NCBI GenBank assembly: GCA_920105625.2 | Contig: OV050032.1 | Location: forward strand, 106,934,542-106,998,541 | Origin: Clusia tigrina | Lineage: Eukaryota; Arthropoda; Insecta; Diptera; Clusiidae | Length of the DNA stretch: 64,000 bases | Direction: 5' to 3' | In this document: positions 39,025-50,598 of the stretch, piece after piece | Layout: every line of letters begins with the position of its first letter | How positions within the stretch are numbered: the first letter of the stretch is position 1 | Made by a program: the position numbers and the translations under genes | The notes under the pieces: model-generated | The model's database searches: none | What the model saw: the letters and a program-made list of their open reading frames with translations, nothing else | Told to the model about the DNA's origin: nothing

Positions 39025-39564
39025 AGGATAGCATAGCTTTGAGCGATGGCTTAAATTGACAAGAGGCTCGAGCACTTTATTGTTACAAAATTTCAAGGTT
39101 TTATGACGCTCCAGTAAAAAGTTACAAGCATTTGAATGTTGCCAACTTTGATAGGTGTAGGACGTACCATATAGAAGTTAGGGCCATTTGAAGTTTTATC
39201 AGTGTTTGATTTGGGACTCTAGGGTAGCATAGCTTTGAGCGATGGCTTAAATTGACAAGAGGCCCGAGCACTTTATTGTTACAAAGCTTCAAGGTTTTAT
39301 GACGCTCCAGTAAAAAGTTACAAGCATTTGAATGTTGCCAACTTTGATAGGTGTAGGACGTACCGTAAAGAAGTTAGGGGCGTTTGAAGTTTTATCAGTG
39401 TTTGATTTGGGACTCAAGGGTAGCATAGCTTTGAGCCATGGCTTAAATTGACAAGAGGCTCGAGTACTTCATTGTTACAAAATTTCAAGGTTTTATGACG
39501 CTCCAGTAAAAAGTTACAAGCATTTGTATGTTGCAAACTTTGATAGGTGTAGGACGTACCGTAT
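39025..39564. repeat. Unassigned satellite monomers
   Basis: About three monomers between the 9-mer and 10-mer domains. They share gaatgttgccaac and gctcgagcac or gcccgagcac variants (near 39068 and 39262) and look like local duplicates of each other. No gene is seen. Confidence 0.8.
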
Positions 39565-41524
39565 AGAAGTTAGGGCCATTTGAAGTTTTATCAGTGTTTG
39601 ATTTGGGTCTCAAGGGTAGCATAGCTTTGAGCGATGGCTTAAATTGACAAGAGGCTCGAGTACTTTATTGTTACAAAATTTCAAGGTTTTATGACGCTCC
39701 AGTAAAAAGTTACAAGCATTTGTATGTTGCAAACTTTGATAGGTGTAGGACGTACCGTATAGAAGTTAGGGGCGTTTGAAGTTTTATCAGTGTTTGATTT
39801 GGGACTCTAGGGTAGCATAGTTTTGAGCGATGGCTTAAATTGACAAGAGGCTCGGGTACTTTATTGCTACAAAATTTCAAGGTTTTATGACGCTCCAGTA
39901 AAAAGTTACAAGCATTTGTATGTTGCAAACTTTGATAAGTGTAGGAAGTACCGTAAAGAAGTTAGGTGCGTTTGAAGTTTTATCAGTGTTTGATTTGGGA
40001 CTCAAGGGTAGCATAGCTTTGACCGATGGCTTAAATTGACAAGAGGCTCGAACACTTTATTGTTACAAAATTTCAAGGTTTTATGACGCTCCAGTAAAAA
40101 GATACAAGCATTTGTATGTTGCAAACTTTGATAGGTGTAGGACGTACCGTAAAGAAGTTTGGGGCGTTTGAAGTTTTATCAGTGTTTGATTTGGGTCTCT
40201 AGGGTAGCATAGCTTTGAGCGATAGCTTAAATTGACAAGAGGCTCGGGTACTTCTTTGTCACAAAATTTCAAGGTTTTATGACGCTCCAGAAAAATGTTA
40301 CAAGCATTTGCATGTTGCAAACTTTGATAGGTGTAGGACGTACCGTAAAGAAGTTAGGGGCGTTTGAAGTTTTATCAGTGTTTGATTTGGGACTCTAGTG
40401 TAGCATAGTTTTGAGCGATGGCTTAAATTGACAAGAGGCTCGGGTACTTCATTGTTACAAAATTTCAAGGTTTTATGACGCTCCAGTAAAAAGTTACAAG
40501 CATTTGTATGTTGCAAACTTTGATAGGTGTAGGACGTACCGTAGAGAAGTTAGGGGCGTTTGAAGATTTATCAGTGTTTGATTTGGGACTCAAGTGTAGC
40601 ATAGCTTTGAGCGATGGCTTAAATTGACAAGAGGCTCGAGTACTTTATTGTTACAAAATTTCAAGGTTTTATGACGCTCCAGTAAAAAGTTACAAGCATT
40701 TGTATGTTGCAAACTTTGATAGGTGTAGGACGTACCGTATAGAAGTTAGGGGCGTTTGAAGTTTTATCAGTGTTTGATTTGGGACTCTAGGGTAGCATAG
40801 CTTTGAGCGATGGCTTAATTTGACAAGAGGCTCGGGTACTTCATTGTTACAAAATTTCAAGGTTTTATGACGCTCCAGTACAAAGTTACAAGCATTTGTA
40901 TGTTGCAAACTTTGATAGGTGTAGGACGTACCGTAAAGAAGTTAGGGGCGTTTGAAGTTTTATCAGTGTTTGATTTGGGACTCTAGGGTAGCATAGTTTT
41001 GAGCGATGACTTAAATTGACAAGAGGCTCGAATACTTTATTGTTACAAAGATTCAAGGTTTTATGACGCTCCAGTAAAAAGTTACAAGCATTTGTATGTT
41101 GCAAACTTTGATAGGTGTAGCACGTACCGTATAGAAGTTAGGGGCGTTTGAAGTTTTATCAGTGTTTGATTTGGGACTCTAGGGTAGCATAGTTTTGAGC
41201 GATGGCTTAAATTGACAAGAGGCTCGGGTACTTCATTGTTACAAAATTTCAAGGTTTTATGACGCTCCAGTAAAAAGTTACAAGCATTTGTATGTTGCAA
41301 ACTTTGATATGTGTAGGACGTACCGTAAAGAAGTTAGGGGCGTTTGAAGTTTTATCAGTGTTTGATTTGGGACTCAAGGGTAGCATAGCTTTGAGCGATG
41401 GCTTAAATTGACAAGAGGCTCGGGTACTTCATTGTTACAAAATTTCAAGGTTTTATGACGCTCCAGTAAAAAGTTACAAGCATTTGTATGTTGCAAACTT
41501 TGATAGGTGTAGGACGTACCGTAT
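39565..41524. repeat. 10-mer HOR (1,960 bp), copy 1
   Basis: First of three tandem copies at an exact 1,960-base period. Marks in order: tttgggtctcaagg near 39603, attgctacaaaat near 39863, gtaggaagtacc near 39943, gctcgaacac near 40047, gaagtttgggg near 40155, ccagaaaaatg near 40287, atttgcatgttg near 40306, ctctagtgtagc near 40393, gaagatttatc near 40562, ggcttaatttgac near 40812, gatgacttaaattg near 41005, acaaagattcaagg near 41045 and gatatgtgtagg near 41307. Confidence 0.92.
41329..41524. repeat. Representative 196-bp monomer
   Basis: A consensus-like monomer used here as the reference register. Landmarks by monomer position: 1-10 agaagttagg; 11-20 ggcgtttgaa; 46-48 variable (tcaaggg or tctaggg); 53-60 tagcatag; 66-72 agcgatg, followed by the G/A variable pair at 72-73; 79-82 attg or attt; 89-96 ggctcggg or ggctcgag; 123-126 tttt; 130-140 acgctccagta; 159-170 tatgttgcaaac; 185-195 gacgtaccgta. 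Hand count of a consensus monomer gives about 77 G+C of 196, of which about 51 are G and 26 are C, and six CpG sites. 196 leaves a remainder of 1 when divided by 3. Confidence 0.9.
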
Positions 41525-43484
41525 AGAAGTTAGGGCCATTTGAAGTTTTATCAGTGTTTGATTTGGGTCTCAAGGGTAGCATAGCTTTGAGCGATGGCTT
41601 AAATTGACAAGAGGCTCGAGTACTTTATTGTTACAAAATTTCAAGGTTTTATGACGCTCCAGTAAAAAGTTACAAGCATTTGTATGTTGCAAACTTTGAT
41701 AGGTGTAGGACGTACCGTATAGAAGTTAGGGGCGTTTGAAGTTTTATCAGTGTTTGATTTGGGACTCTAGGGTAGCATAGTTTTGAGCGATGGCTTAAAT
41801 TGACAAGAGGCTCGGGTACTTTATTGCTACAAAATTTCAAGGTTTTATGACGCTCCAGTAAAAAGTTACAAGCATTTGTATGTTGCAAACTTTGATAAGT
41901 GTAGGAAGTACCGTAAAGAAGTTAGGTGCGTTTGAAGTTTTATCAGTGTTTGATTTGGGACTCAAGGGTAGCATAGCTTTGACCGATGGCTTAAATTGAC
42001 AAGAGGCTCGAACACTTTATTGTTACAAAATTTCAAGGTTTTATGACGCTCCAGTAAAAAGATACAAGCATTTGTATGTTGCAAACTTTGATAGGTGTAG
42101 GACGTACCGTAAAGAAGTTTGGGGCGTTTGAAGTTTTATCAGTGTTTGATTTGGGACTCTAGGGTAGCATAGTTTTGAGCGATAGCTTAAATTGACAAGA
42201 GGCTCGGGTACTTCTTTGTCACAAAATTTCAAGGTTTTATGACGCTCCAGAAAAATGTTACAAGCATTTGCATGTTGCAAACTTTGATAGGTGTAGGACG
42301 TACCGTAAAGAAGTTAGGGGCGTTTGAAGTTTTATCAGTGTTTGATTTGGGACTCTAGTGTAGCATAGTTTTGAGCGATGGCTTAAATTGACAAGAGGCT
42401 CGGGTACTTTATTGTTACAAAATTTCAAGGTTTTATGACGCTCCAGTAAAAAGTTACAAGCATTTGTATGTTGCAAACTTTGATAGGTGTAGGACGTACC
42501 GTAGAGAAGTTAGGGGCGTTTGAAGATTTATCAGTGTTTGATTTGGGACTCAAGTGTAGCATAGCTTTGAGCGATGGCTTAAATTGACAAGAGGCTCGAG
42601 TACTTTATTGTTACAAAATTTCAAGGTTTTATGACGCTCCAGTAAAAAGTTACAAGCATTTGTATGTTGCAAACTTTGATAGGTGTAGGACGTACCGTAT
42701 AGAAGTTAGGGGCGTTTGAAGTTTTATCAGTGTTTGATTTGGGACTCTAGGGTAGCATAGCTTTGAGCGATGGCTTAATTTGACAAGAGGCTCGGGTACT
42801 TCATTGTTACAAAATTTCAAGGTTTTATGACGCTCCAGTACAAAGTTACAAGCATTTGTATGTTGCAAACTTTGATAGGTGTAGGACGTACCGTAAAGAA
42901 GTTAGGGGCGTTTGAAGTTTTATCAGTGTTTGATTTGGGACTCTAGGGTAGCATAGTTTTGAGCGATGACTTAAATTGACAAGAGGCTCGAATACTTTAT
43001 TGTTACAAAGATTCAAGGTTTTATGACGCTCCAGTAAAAAGTTACAAGCATTTGTATGTTGCAAACTTTGATAGGTGTAGCACGTACCGTATAGAAGTTA
43101 GGGGCGTTTGAAGTTTTATCAGTGTTTGATTTTGGACTCTAGGGTAGCATAGTTTTGAGCGATGGCTTAAATTGACAAGAGGCTCGGGTACTTCATTGTT
43201 ACAAAATTTCAAGGTTTTATGACGCTCCAGTAAAAAGTTACAAGCATTTGTATGTTGCAAACTTTGATATGTGTAGGACGTACCGTAAAGAAGTTAGGGG
43301 CGTTTGAAGTTTTATCAGTGTTTGATTTGGGACTCAAGGGTAGCATAGCTTTGAGCGATGGCTTAAATTGACAAGAGGCTCGGGTACTTCATTGTTACAA
43401 AATTTCAAGGTTTTATGACGCTCCAGTAAAAAGTTACAAGCATTTGTATGTTGCAAACTTTGATTGGTGTACGACGTACCGTAT
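41525..43484. repeat. 10-mer HOR (1,960 bp), copy 2
   Basis: Second tandem copy. All marks of copy 1 recur at 1,960 bases, with a handful of single-base differences, for example ttttggactc near 43131 and gattggtgtacgacg near 43464. This is the most regular HOR in the window. Confidence 0.92.
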
Positions 43485-45290
43485 AGAAGTTAGGGCCATT
43501 TGAAGTTTTATCAGTGTTTGATTTGGGTCTCAAGGGTAGCATAGCTTTGAGCGATGGCTTAAATTGACAAGAGGCTCGAGTACTTTATTGTTACAAAATT
43601 TCAAGGTTTTATGACGCTCCAGTAAAAAGTTACAAGCATTTGTATGTTGCAAACTTTGATAGGTGTAGGACGTACCGTATAGAAGTTAGGGGCGTTTGAA
43701 GTTTTATCAGTGTTTGATTTGGGACTCTAGGGTAGCATAGTTTTGAGCGATGGCTTAAATTGACAAGAGGCTCGGGTACTTTATTGCTACAAAATTTCAA
43801 GGTTTTATGACGCTCCAGTAAAAAGTTACAAGCATTTGTATGTTGCAAAGTTTGATAGGTGTAGGAAGTACCGTAAAGAAGTTAGGGGCGTTTGAAGTTT
43901 TATCAGTGTTTGATTTGGGACTCAAGGGTAGCATAGCTTTGACCGATGGCTTAAATTGACAAGAGGCTCGAACACTTTATTGTTACAAAATTTCAAGTTT
44001 TTATGACGCTCCAGTAAAAAGATACAAGCATTTGTATGTTGCAAACTTTGATAGGTGTAGGACGTACCGTAAAGAAGTTTGGGGCGTTTGAAGTTTTATC
44101 AGTGTTTGATTTGGGACTCTAGGGTAGCATAGTTTTGAGCGATAGCTTAAATTGACAAGAGGCTCGGGTACTTCATTGTCACAAAATTTCAAGGTTTTAT
44201 GACGCTCCAGAAAAATGTTACAAGCATTTGCATGTTGCAAACTTTGATAGGTGTAGGACGTACCATATAGAAGTTAGGGGCGTTTGAAGTTTTCTCAGTG
44301 TTTGATTTGGGACTCTAGTGTAGCATAGTTTTGAGCGGTGGCTTAAATTGACAAGAGGCTCGGGTACTTTATTGTTACAAAATTTCAAAGTTTTATGACG
44401 CTCCAGTAAAAAGTTACAAGCATTTGTATGTTGCAAACTTTGATAGGTGTAGGACGTACCGTAGAGAAGTTAGGGGCGTTTGAAGATTTATCAGTGTTTG
44501 ATTTGGGACTCAAGTGTAGCATAGCTTTGAGCGATGGCTTAAATTGACAAGAGGCTCGAGTACTTTATTGTTACAAAATTTCAAGGTTTTATGACGCTCC
44601 AGTAAAAAGTTACAAGCATTTGTATGTTGCAAACTTTGATAGGTGTAGGACGTACCGTATAGAAGTTAGGGGCGTTTGAAGTTTTATCAGTGTTTGATTT
44701 GGGACTCTAGGGTAGCATAGCTTTGAGCGATGGCTTAATTTGACAAGAGGCTCGGGTACTTCATTGTTACAAAATTTCAAGGTTTTATGACGCTCCAGTA
44801 AAAAGTTACAAGCATTTGTATGTTGCAAACTTTGATAGGTGTAGGACGTACCGTATAGAAGTTAGGGGCGTTTGAAGTTTTATCAGTGTTTGATTTGGGA
44901 CTCTAGGGTAGCATAGCTTTGAGCGATGGCTTAATTTGACAAGAGGCTCGGGTACTTCATTGTTACAAAATTTCAAGGTTTTATGACGCTCCAGTAAAAA
45001 GTTACAAGCATTTGTATGTTGCAAACTTTGATAGGTGTAGGACGTACCGTAAAGAAGTTAGGGGCGTTTGAAGTTTTATCAGTGTTTGATTTGGGACTCT
45101 AGGGTAGCATAGTTTTGAGCGATGACTTAAATTGACAAGAGGCTCGAATACTTTATTGTTACAAAGATTCAAGGTTTTATGACGCTCCAGTAAAAAGTTA
45201 CAAGCATTTGTATGTTGCAAACTTTGATAGGTGTAGCACGTACCGTATAGAAGTTAGGGGCGTTTGAAGTTTTATCAGTGTTTGATTTGG
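43485..45290. repeat. 10-mer HOR, copy 3 (one monomer inserted)
   Basis: Third tandem copy, matching copy 2 at 1,960 bases to about 44.85 kb, then at 2,156 bases after one monomer was duplicated. Private changes include caagtttttatg near 43996, accatatagaag near 44263, tttctcagtg near 44292 and gagcggtgg near 44334. Similarity fades after about 45.29 kb. Confidence 0.88.
44661..45052. repeat. Single-monomer tandem duplication
   Basis: Monomers 44661-44856 and 44857-45052 appear identical apart from the last base or so (gtat against gtaa), including the rare ggcttaatttgac variant. The other two HOR copies have this monomer only once. It is a very recent one-unit duplication, or an assembly artefact. 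Confidence 0.88.
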
Positions 45291-47655
45291 GACTCAAGGG
45301 TAGCATAGCTTTGAGCGATGGCTTAAATTGACAAGAGGCTCGGGTACTTCATTGTTACAAAATTTCAAGGTTTTATGATGCTCCAGTAAAAAGTTACAAG
45401 CATTTGTATGTTGCAAACTTTGATAGGTGTAGGACGTACCGTATAGAAGTTAGGGGCGTTTGAAGTTTTATCAGTATTTGATTTGGGACTCAAGGGTAGC
45501 ATAGCTTTGAGCGATGGCTTAATTTGACAAGAGGCTCGGGTACTTCATTGTTACAAAATTTCAAGGTTTTATGACGCTCCAGTAAAAAGTTACAAGCATT
45601 TGTATGTTGCAAACTTTGATAGGTGTAGGACGTACCGTAAAGAAGTTAGGGGCGTTTGAAGTTTTATCAGTGTTTGATTTGGGACTCTAGGGTAGCATAG
45701 TTTTGAGCGATGACTTAAATTGACAAGAGGCTCGAGTACTTTATTGTTACAAAATTTCAAGGTTTTATGACGCTCCAGTAAAAAGTTACAAGCATTTGTA
45801 TGTTGCAAACTTTGATAGGTGTAGGACGTACCGTATAGAAGTTAGGGGCGTTTGAAGTTTTATCAGTGTTTGATTTGGGACTCTAGGGTAGCATAGCTTT
45901 GAGCGATGGCTTAATTTGACAAGAGGCTCGGGTACTTCATTGTTACAAAATTTCAAGGTTTTATGACGCTCCAGTAAAAAGTTACAAGCATTTGTATGTT
46001 GCAAACTTTGATAGGTGTAGGACGTACCGTAAAGAAGTTAGGGGCGTTTGAAGTTTTATCAGTGTTTGATTTGGGACTCTAGGGTAGCATAGTTTTGAGC
46101 GATGACTTAAATTGACAAGAGGCTCGAATACTTTATTGTTACAAAGATTCAAGGTTTTATGACGCTCCAGTAAAATGTTACAAGCATTTGTATGTTGCAA
46201 ACTTTGATAGGTGTAGCACGTACCGTATAGAAGTTAGGGGCGTTTGAAGTTTTATCAGTGTTTGATTTGGGACTCTAGGGTAGCATAGTTTTGAGCGATG
46301 GCTTAAATTGACAAGAGGCTCGGGTACTTCATTGTTACAAAATTTCAAGGTTTTATGACGCTCCAGTAAAAAGTTACAAGTATTTGTATGTTGCAAACTT
46401 TGATATGTGTAGGACGTACCGTAAAGAAGTTAGGGGCGTTTGAAGTTTTATCAGTGTTTGATTTGGGACTCAAGGGTAGCATAGCTTTGAGCGATGGCTT
46501 AAATTGACAAGAGGCTCGGGTACTTCATTGTTACAAAATTTCAAGGTTTTATGACGCTCCAGTAAAAAGTTACAAGCATTTGTATGTTGCAAACTTTGAT
46601 TGGTGTACGACGTACCGTATAGAAGTTAGGGCCATTTGAAGTTTTATCAGTGTTTGATTTGGGTCTCAAGGGTAGCATAGCTTTGAGCGATGGCTTAAAT
46701 TGACAAGAGGTTCGAGTACTTTATTGTTACAAAATTTCAAGGTTTTATGACGCTCCAGTAAAAAGTTACAAGCATTTGTATGTTGCAAACTTTGATAGGT
46801 GTAGGACGTACCGTATAGAAGTTAGGGGCGTTTGAAGTTTTATCAGTGTTTGATTTGGGACTCTAGGGTAGCATAGTTTTGAGCGATGGCTTAAATTGAC
46901 AAGAGGCTCGGGTACTTTATTGCTACAAAATTTCAAGGTTTTATGACGCTCCAGTAAAAAGTTACAAGCATTTGTATGTTGCAAACTTTGATAGGTGTAG
47001 GACGTACCGTAGAGAAGTTAGGGGCGTTTGAAGATTTATCAGTGTTTGATTTGGGACTCAAGTGTAGCATTGCTTTGAGCGATGGCTTAAATTGACAAGA
47101 GGCTCGAGTACTTTATTGTTACAAAATTTCAAGGTTTTATGACGCTCCAGTAAAAAGTTACAAGCATTTGTATGTTGCAAACTTTGATAGGTGTAGGACG
47201 TACCGTATAGAAGTTAGGGGCGTTTGAAGTTTTATCAGTGTTTGATTTGGGACTCTAGGGTAGCATAGCTTTGAGCGATGGCTTAATTTGACAAGAGGCT
47301 CGGGTACTTCATTGTTACAAAATTTCAAGGTTTTATGACGCTCCAGTAAAAAGTTACAAGCATTTGTATGTTGCAAACTTTGATAGGTGTAGGACGTACC
47401 GTAAAGAAGTTAGGGGCGTTTGAAGTTTTATCAGTGTTTTATTTGGGACTCTAGGGTAGCATAGTTTTGAGCGATGACTTAAATTGACAAGAGGCTCGAA
47501 TACTTTATTGTTACAAAGATTCAAGGTTTTATGACGCTCCAGTAAAAAGTTACAAGCATTTGTATGTTGCAAACTTTGATAGGTGTAGCACGTACCGTAT
47601 AGAAGTTAGGGGCGTTTGAAGTTTTATCAGTGTTTGATTTGGGACTCTAGGGTAG
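45291..47655. repeat. Rearranged 10-mer pieces before the gap
   Basis: About twelve monomers derived from the 10-mer HOR in changed order. The gatgacttaaattg monomer recurs near 45714, 46104 and 47474, twice with acaaagattcaagg (46144 and 47515). The ggcttaatttgac monomer recurs near 45509, 45908 and 47281. The block at 46178-46984 matches 43042-43848 at 3,136 bases (16 monomers). This shuffling lies directly at the assembly gap. Confidence 0.8.
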
Positions 47656-47855
47656 NNNNNNNNNNNNNNNNNNNNNNNNNNNNNNNNNNNNNNNNNNNNN
47701 NNNNNNNNNNNNNNNNNNNNNNNNNNNNNNNNNNNNNNNNNNNNNNNNNNNNNNNNNNNNNNNNNNNNNNNNNNNNNNNNNNNNNNNNNNNNNNNNNNNN
47801 NNNNNNNNNNNNNNNNNNNNNNNNNNNNNNNNNNNNNNNNNNNNNNNNNNNNNNN
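47656..47855. other. Run of 200 N (probable assembly gap)
   Basis: Exactly 200 undetermined bases. The left flank stops at monomer position 55 and the right flank resumes at position 149, so an in-register join would lack 93 bases, or 93 plus a multiple of 196. The 200 N therefore does not preserve the repeat phase and is most likely a fixed-size scaffolding placeholder. The true missing length is unknown. Confidence 0.97.
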
Positions 47856-49226
47856 CAAGCGTTTGTATATTGCAAACTTTGATAGGTGTAGGACGTACCG
47901 TAAAGAAGGTAGGGGCGTTTGAAGTTTTATCAGTGTTTGATTTGGGACTCTAGGGTAGCATAGCTTTGAGCGATAGCTTATATTGACAAGATGCTCGAGT
48001 ACTTTATTGTTACAAAATTTCAAGGTTTTATGACGCTCCAGTAAAAAGTTACAAGCATTTGTATGTTGCAAACTTTGATAGGTGTAGGACGTACCGTATA
48101 GAAGTTAGGGGCGTTTGAAGTTTTATCAGTGTTTGATTTGGGACTCTAGGGTAGCATAGCTTTGAGCGATAGCTTAAATTGACAAGAGGCTCGGGTACTT
48201 CATTGTTACAAAATTTCAAGGTTTTAGGACGCTCCAGTAAAAAGTTACAAGCATTTGTATGTTGCAAATTTTGATAGGTGTAGGACGCACCGTAAAGAAG
48301 TTAGGGGCGTTTGAAGTTTTATCAGTGTTTGATTTGGGACTCTAGGGTAGCATAGCTTTGAGCGATAGCTTAAATTGACAAGAGGCTCGAGTACTTTATT
48401 GTTACAAAATTTCAAGGTTTTATGACGCTCCAGTAAAAAGTTACAAGCATTTGAATGTTGCCAACTTTGATAGGTGAAGGATGTACCGTATAGAAGTTAG
48501 GGGCGTTTGAAGTTTTATCAGTGTTTGATTTGGGACTCTAGGGTAGCATAGCTTTGAGCGATAACTTAAATTGACAAGATGCTCGAGTACTTTATTGTTA
48601 CAAAATTTCAAGTTTATATGACGCTCCAGTAAAAAGTTACAAGCATTTGTATGTTGCAAACTTTGATAGGTGAAGGACGTACCGTATAGAAGTTAGGGCA
48701 ATTTGAAGTTTTATCAGTGTTTGATTTGGGACTCTAGGGTAGCATAGCTTTGAGCGGTAACTTAAAGTGACAAGAGGCTCGGGTACTTCATTGTTACAAA
48801 ATTTCCATATTTTAGGACGCTCCAGTAAAGAGTTACAAGCATTTGTATATTGCAAACTTTGATAGGTGTAGGACGTACCGTAAAGAAGGTAGGGGCGTTT
48901 GAAGTTTTATCAGTGTTTGATTTGGGACTCTAGGGTAGCATAGCTTTGAGCGATGGCTTAAATTTACAAGAGGCTCGAGTACTTTATTGTTACAAAATTT
49001 CAAGGTTTTATGACGCTCCAGTAAAAAGTTACAAGCATTTGAATGTTGCCAACTTTGATAGGTGAATGACGTACCGTATAGAAGTTAGGGGCGTTTGAAG
49101 TTTTATCAGTGTTTGATTTGGGACTCTAGGGTAGCATAGCTTTGAGCGATAGCTTGAATTGACAAGAGGCTCGGGTACTTCATTGTTACAAAATTTCCAG
49201 GTTTTAGGACGCTCCAGTAAAAAGTT
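47856..49226. repeat. 7-mer HOR (about 1,371 bp), copy 1
   Basis: Repeats at 1,371-1,372 bases. Shared marks: gcgtttgtatattg at 47859, gaaggtagg near 47906, ttatattgacaagatgctc near 47979, caagtttatatgacg near 48609, gtgaaggacg near 48671, aagtgacaagagg near 48765, gtaaagagttac near 48826, gtgaatgacg near 49062 and gcttgaattgac near 49151. It starts at the gap edge, so its true left end may be missing. Confidence 0.85.
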
Positions 49227-50598
49227 ACAAGCGTTTGTATATTGCAAACTTTGATAGGTGTAGGACGTACCGTAAAGAAGGTAGGGGCGTTTGAAGTTTT
49301 ATCAATGTTTGATTTGGGACTCTAGGGTAGCATAGTTTGAGCGATAGCTTATATTGACAAGATGCTCGAGTACTTTATTGTTACAAAATTTCAAGGTTTT
49401 ATGACGCTCCAGTAAAAAGTTACAAGCATTTGTATGTTGCAAACTTTGATAGGTGTAGGACGTACCGTATAGAAGTTAGGGGCGTTTGAAGTTTTATCAG
49501 TGTTTGATTTGGGACTCTAGGGTAGCATAGCTTTGAGCGATAGCTTAAATTGACAAGAGGCTCGGGTACTTCATTGTTACAAAATTTCAAGGTTTTAGGA
49601 CGCTCCAGTAAAAAGTTACAAGCATTTGTATGTTGCAAACTTTGATAGGTGTAGGACGTACCGTAAAGAAGTTAGGGGCATTTGAAGTTTTTTCAGTGTT
49701 TGATTTGGGACTCTAGGGTAGCATAGCTTTGAGCGATAGCTTAAATTGACAAGAGGCTCGGGTACTTCATTGTTACAAAATTTCCAGGTTTTAGGACGCT
49801 CCAGTAAAAAGATACAAGCATTTGTATATTGCAAACTTTGATAGGTGTAGGACGTACCGTAAAGAAGGTAGGGGCGTTTGAAGTTTTATCAGTGTTTGAT
49901 TTGGGACTCTAGGGTAGCATAGCTTTGAGCGATAACTTAAATTGACAAGATGCTCGAGTACTTTATTGTTACAAAATTTCAAGTTTATATGACGCTCCAG
50001 TAAAAAGTTACAAGCATTTGTATGTTGCAAACTTTGATAGGTGAAGGACGTACCGTATAGAAGTTAGGGCAATTTGAAGTTTTATCAGTGTTTGATTTGG
50101 GACTCTAGGGTAGCATAGCTTTGAGCGATAGCTTAAAGTGACAAGAGGCTCGGGTACTTCATTGTTACAAAATTTCAATATTTTAGGACGCTCCAGTAAA
50201 GAGTTACAAGCATTTGTATATTGCAAACTTTGATAGGTGTAGGACGTACCGTAAAGAAGGTAGGGGCGTTTGAAGTTTTATCAGTGTTTGATTTGGGACT
50301 CTAGGGTAGCATAGCTTTGAGCGATGGCTTAAATTTACAAGAGGCTCGAGTACTTTATTGTTACAAAATTTCAAGGTTTTATGACGCTCCAGTAAAAAGT
50401 TACAAGCATTTGAATGTTGCCAACTTTGATAGGTGAATGACGTACCGTATATAAGTTAGGGGCGTTTGAAGTTTTATCAGTGTTTGATTTGGGACTCTAG
50501 GGTAGCATAGCTTTGAGCGATAGCTTGAATTGACAAGAGGCTCGGGTACTTCATTGTTACAAAATTTCCAGGTTTTAGGACGCTCCAGTAAAAAGTTA
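49227..50598. repeat. 7-mer HOR, copy 2
   Basis: Second copy with the same ordered marks (gcgtttgtatattg at 49231, caagtttatatgacg near 49980, gtgaatgacg near 50432). It has a private one-base loss, gcatagtttgagcg near 49330, giving a 195-bp monomer and the offset of 1,371. The slot near 49.7 kb carries tttgaagttttttcag, so the copies are not fully collinear. Confidence 0.82.

Larger units (their letters stand above)
1..47655. repeat. 196-bp tandem satellite array, left segment
   Basis: Uninterrupted head-to-tail array of a 196-bp monomer, about 243 copies, all in the same orientation. Fixed landmarks recur every 196 bases: ggcgtttgaag, tgtttgatttggg, tagcatag, acaagaggctcg, acgctccagtaaaaag, tatgttgcaaac and gacgtaccgta. 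Base 1 of the window falls on monomer position 1 if the monomer is set to begin at agaagtt. Differences between monomers are mainly single bases; indels are few and inherited by HOR copies. I see no interspersed element, gene or RNA gene inside. The length is close to one nucleosome plus linker, typical of centromeric or pericentromeric satellites, but location on the chromosome is inference. The array continues beyond the left edge. Confidence 0.98.

Noticed and set aside
41404..41415. Bacterial -35-like ttgaca in each monomer
   Set aside because: A proper -10 element at 16-18 bases is not seen, and the context is a eukaryote-like satellite, so the hexamer is chance.
41329..41524. CENP-B box
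   Set aside because: No 17-base match: cggg occurs in ctcgggtac but the required upstream ttcg spacing is missing, and ttcg in gcgttcgaag (58693, 59084) has no cggg downstream.
47550..48071. 173-codon frame across the gap
   Set aside because: It is read through 200 N and only ties two unrelated satellite frames together.
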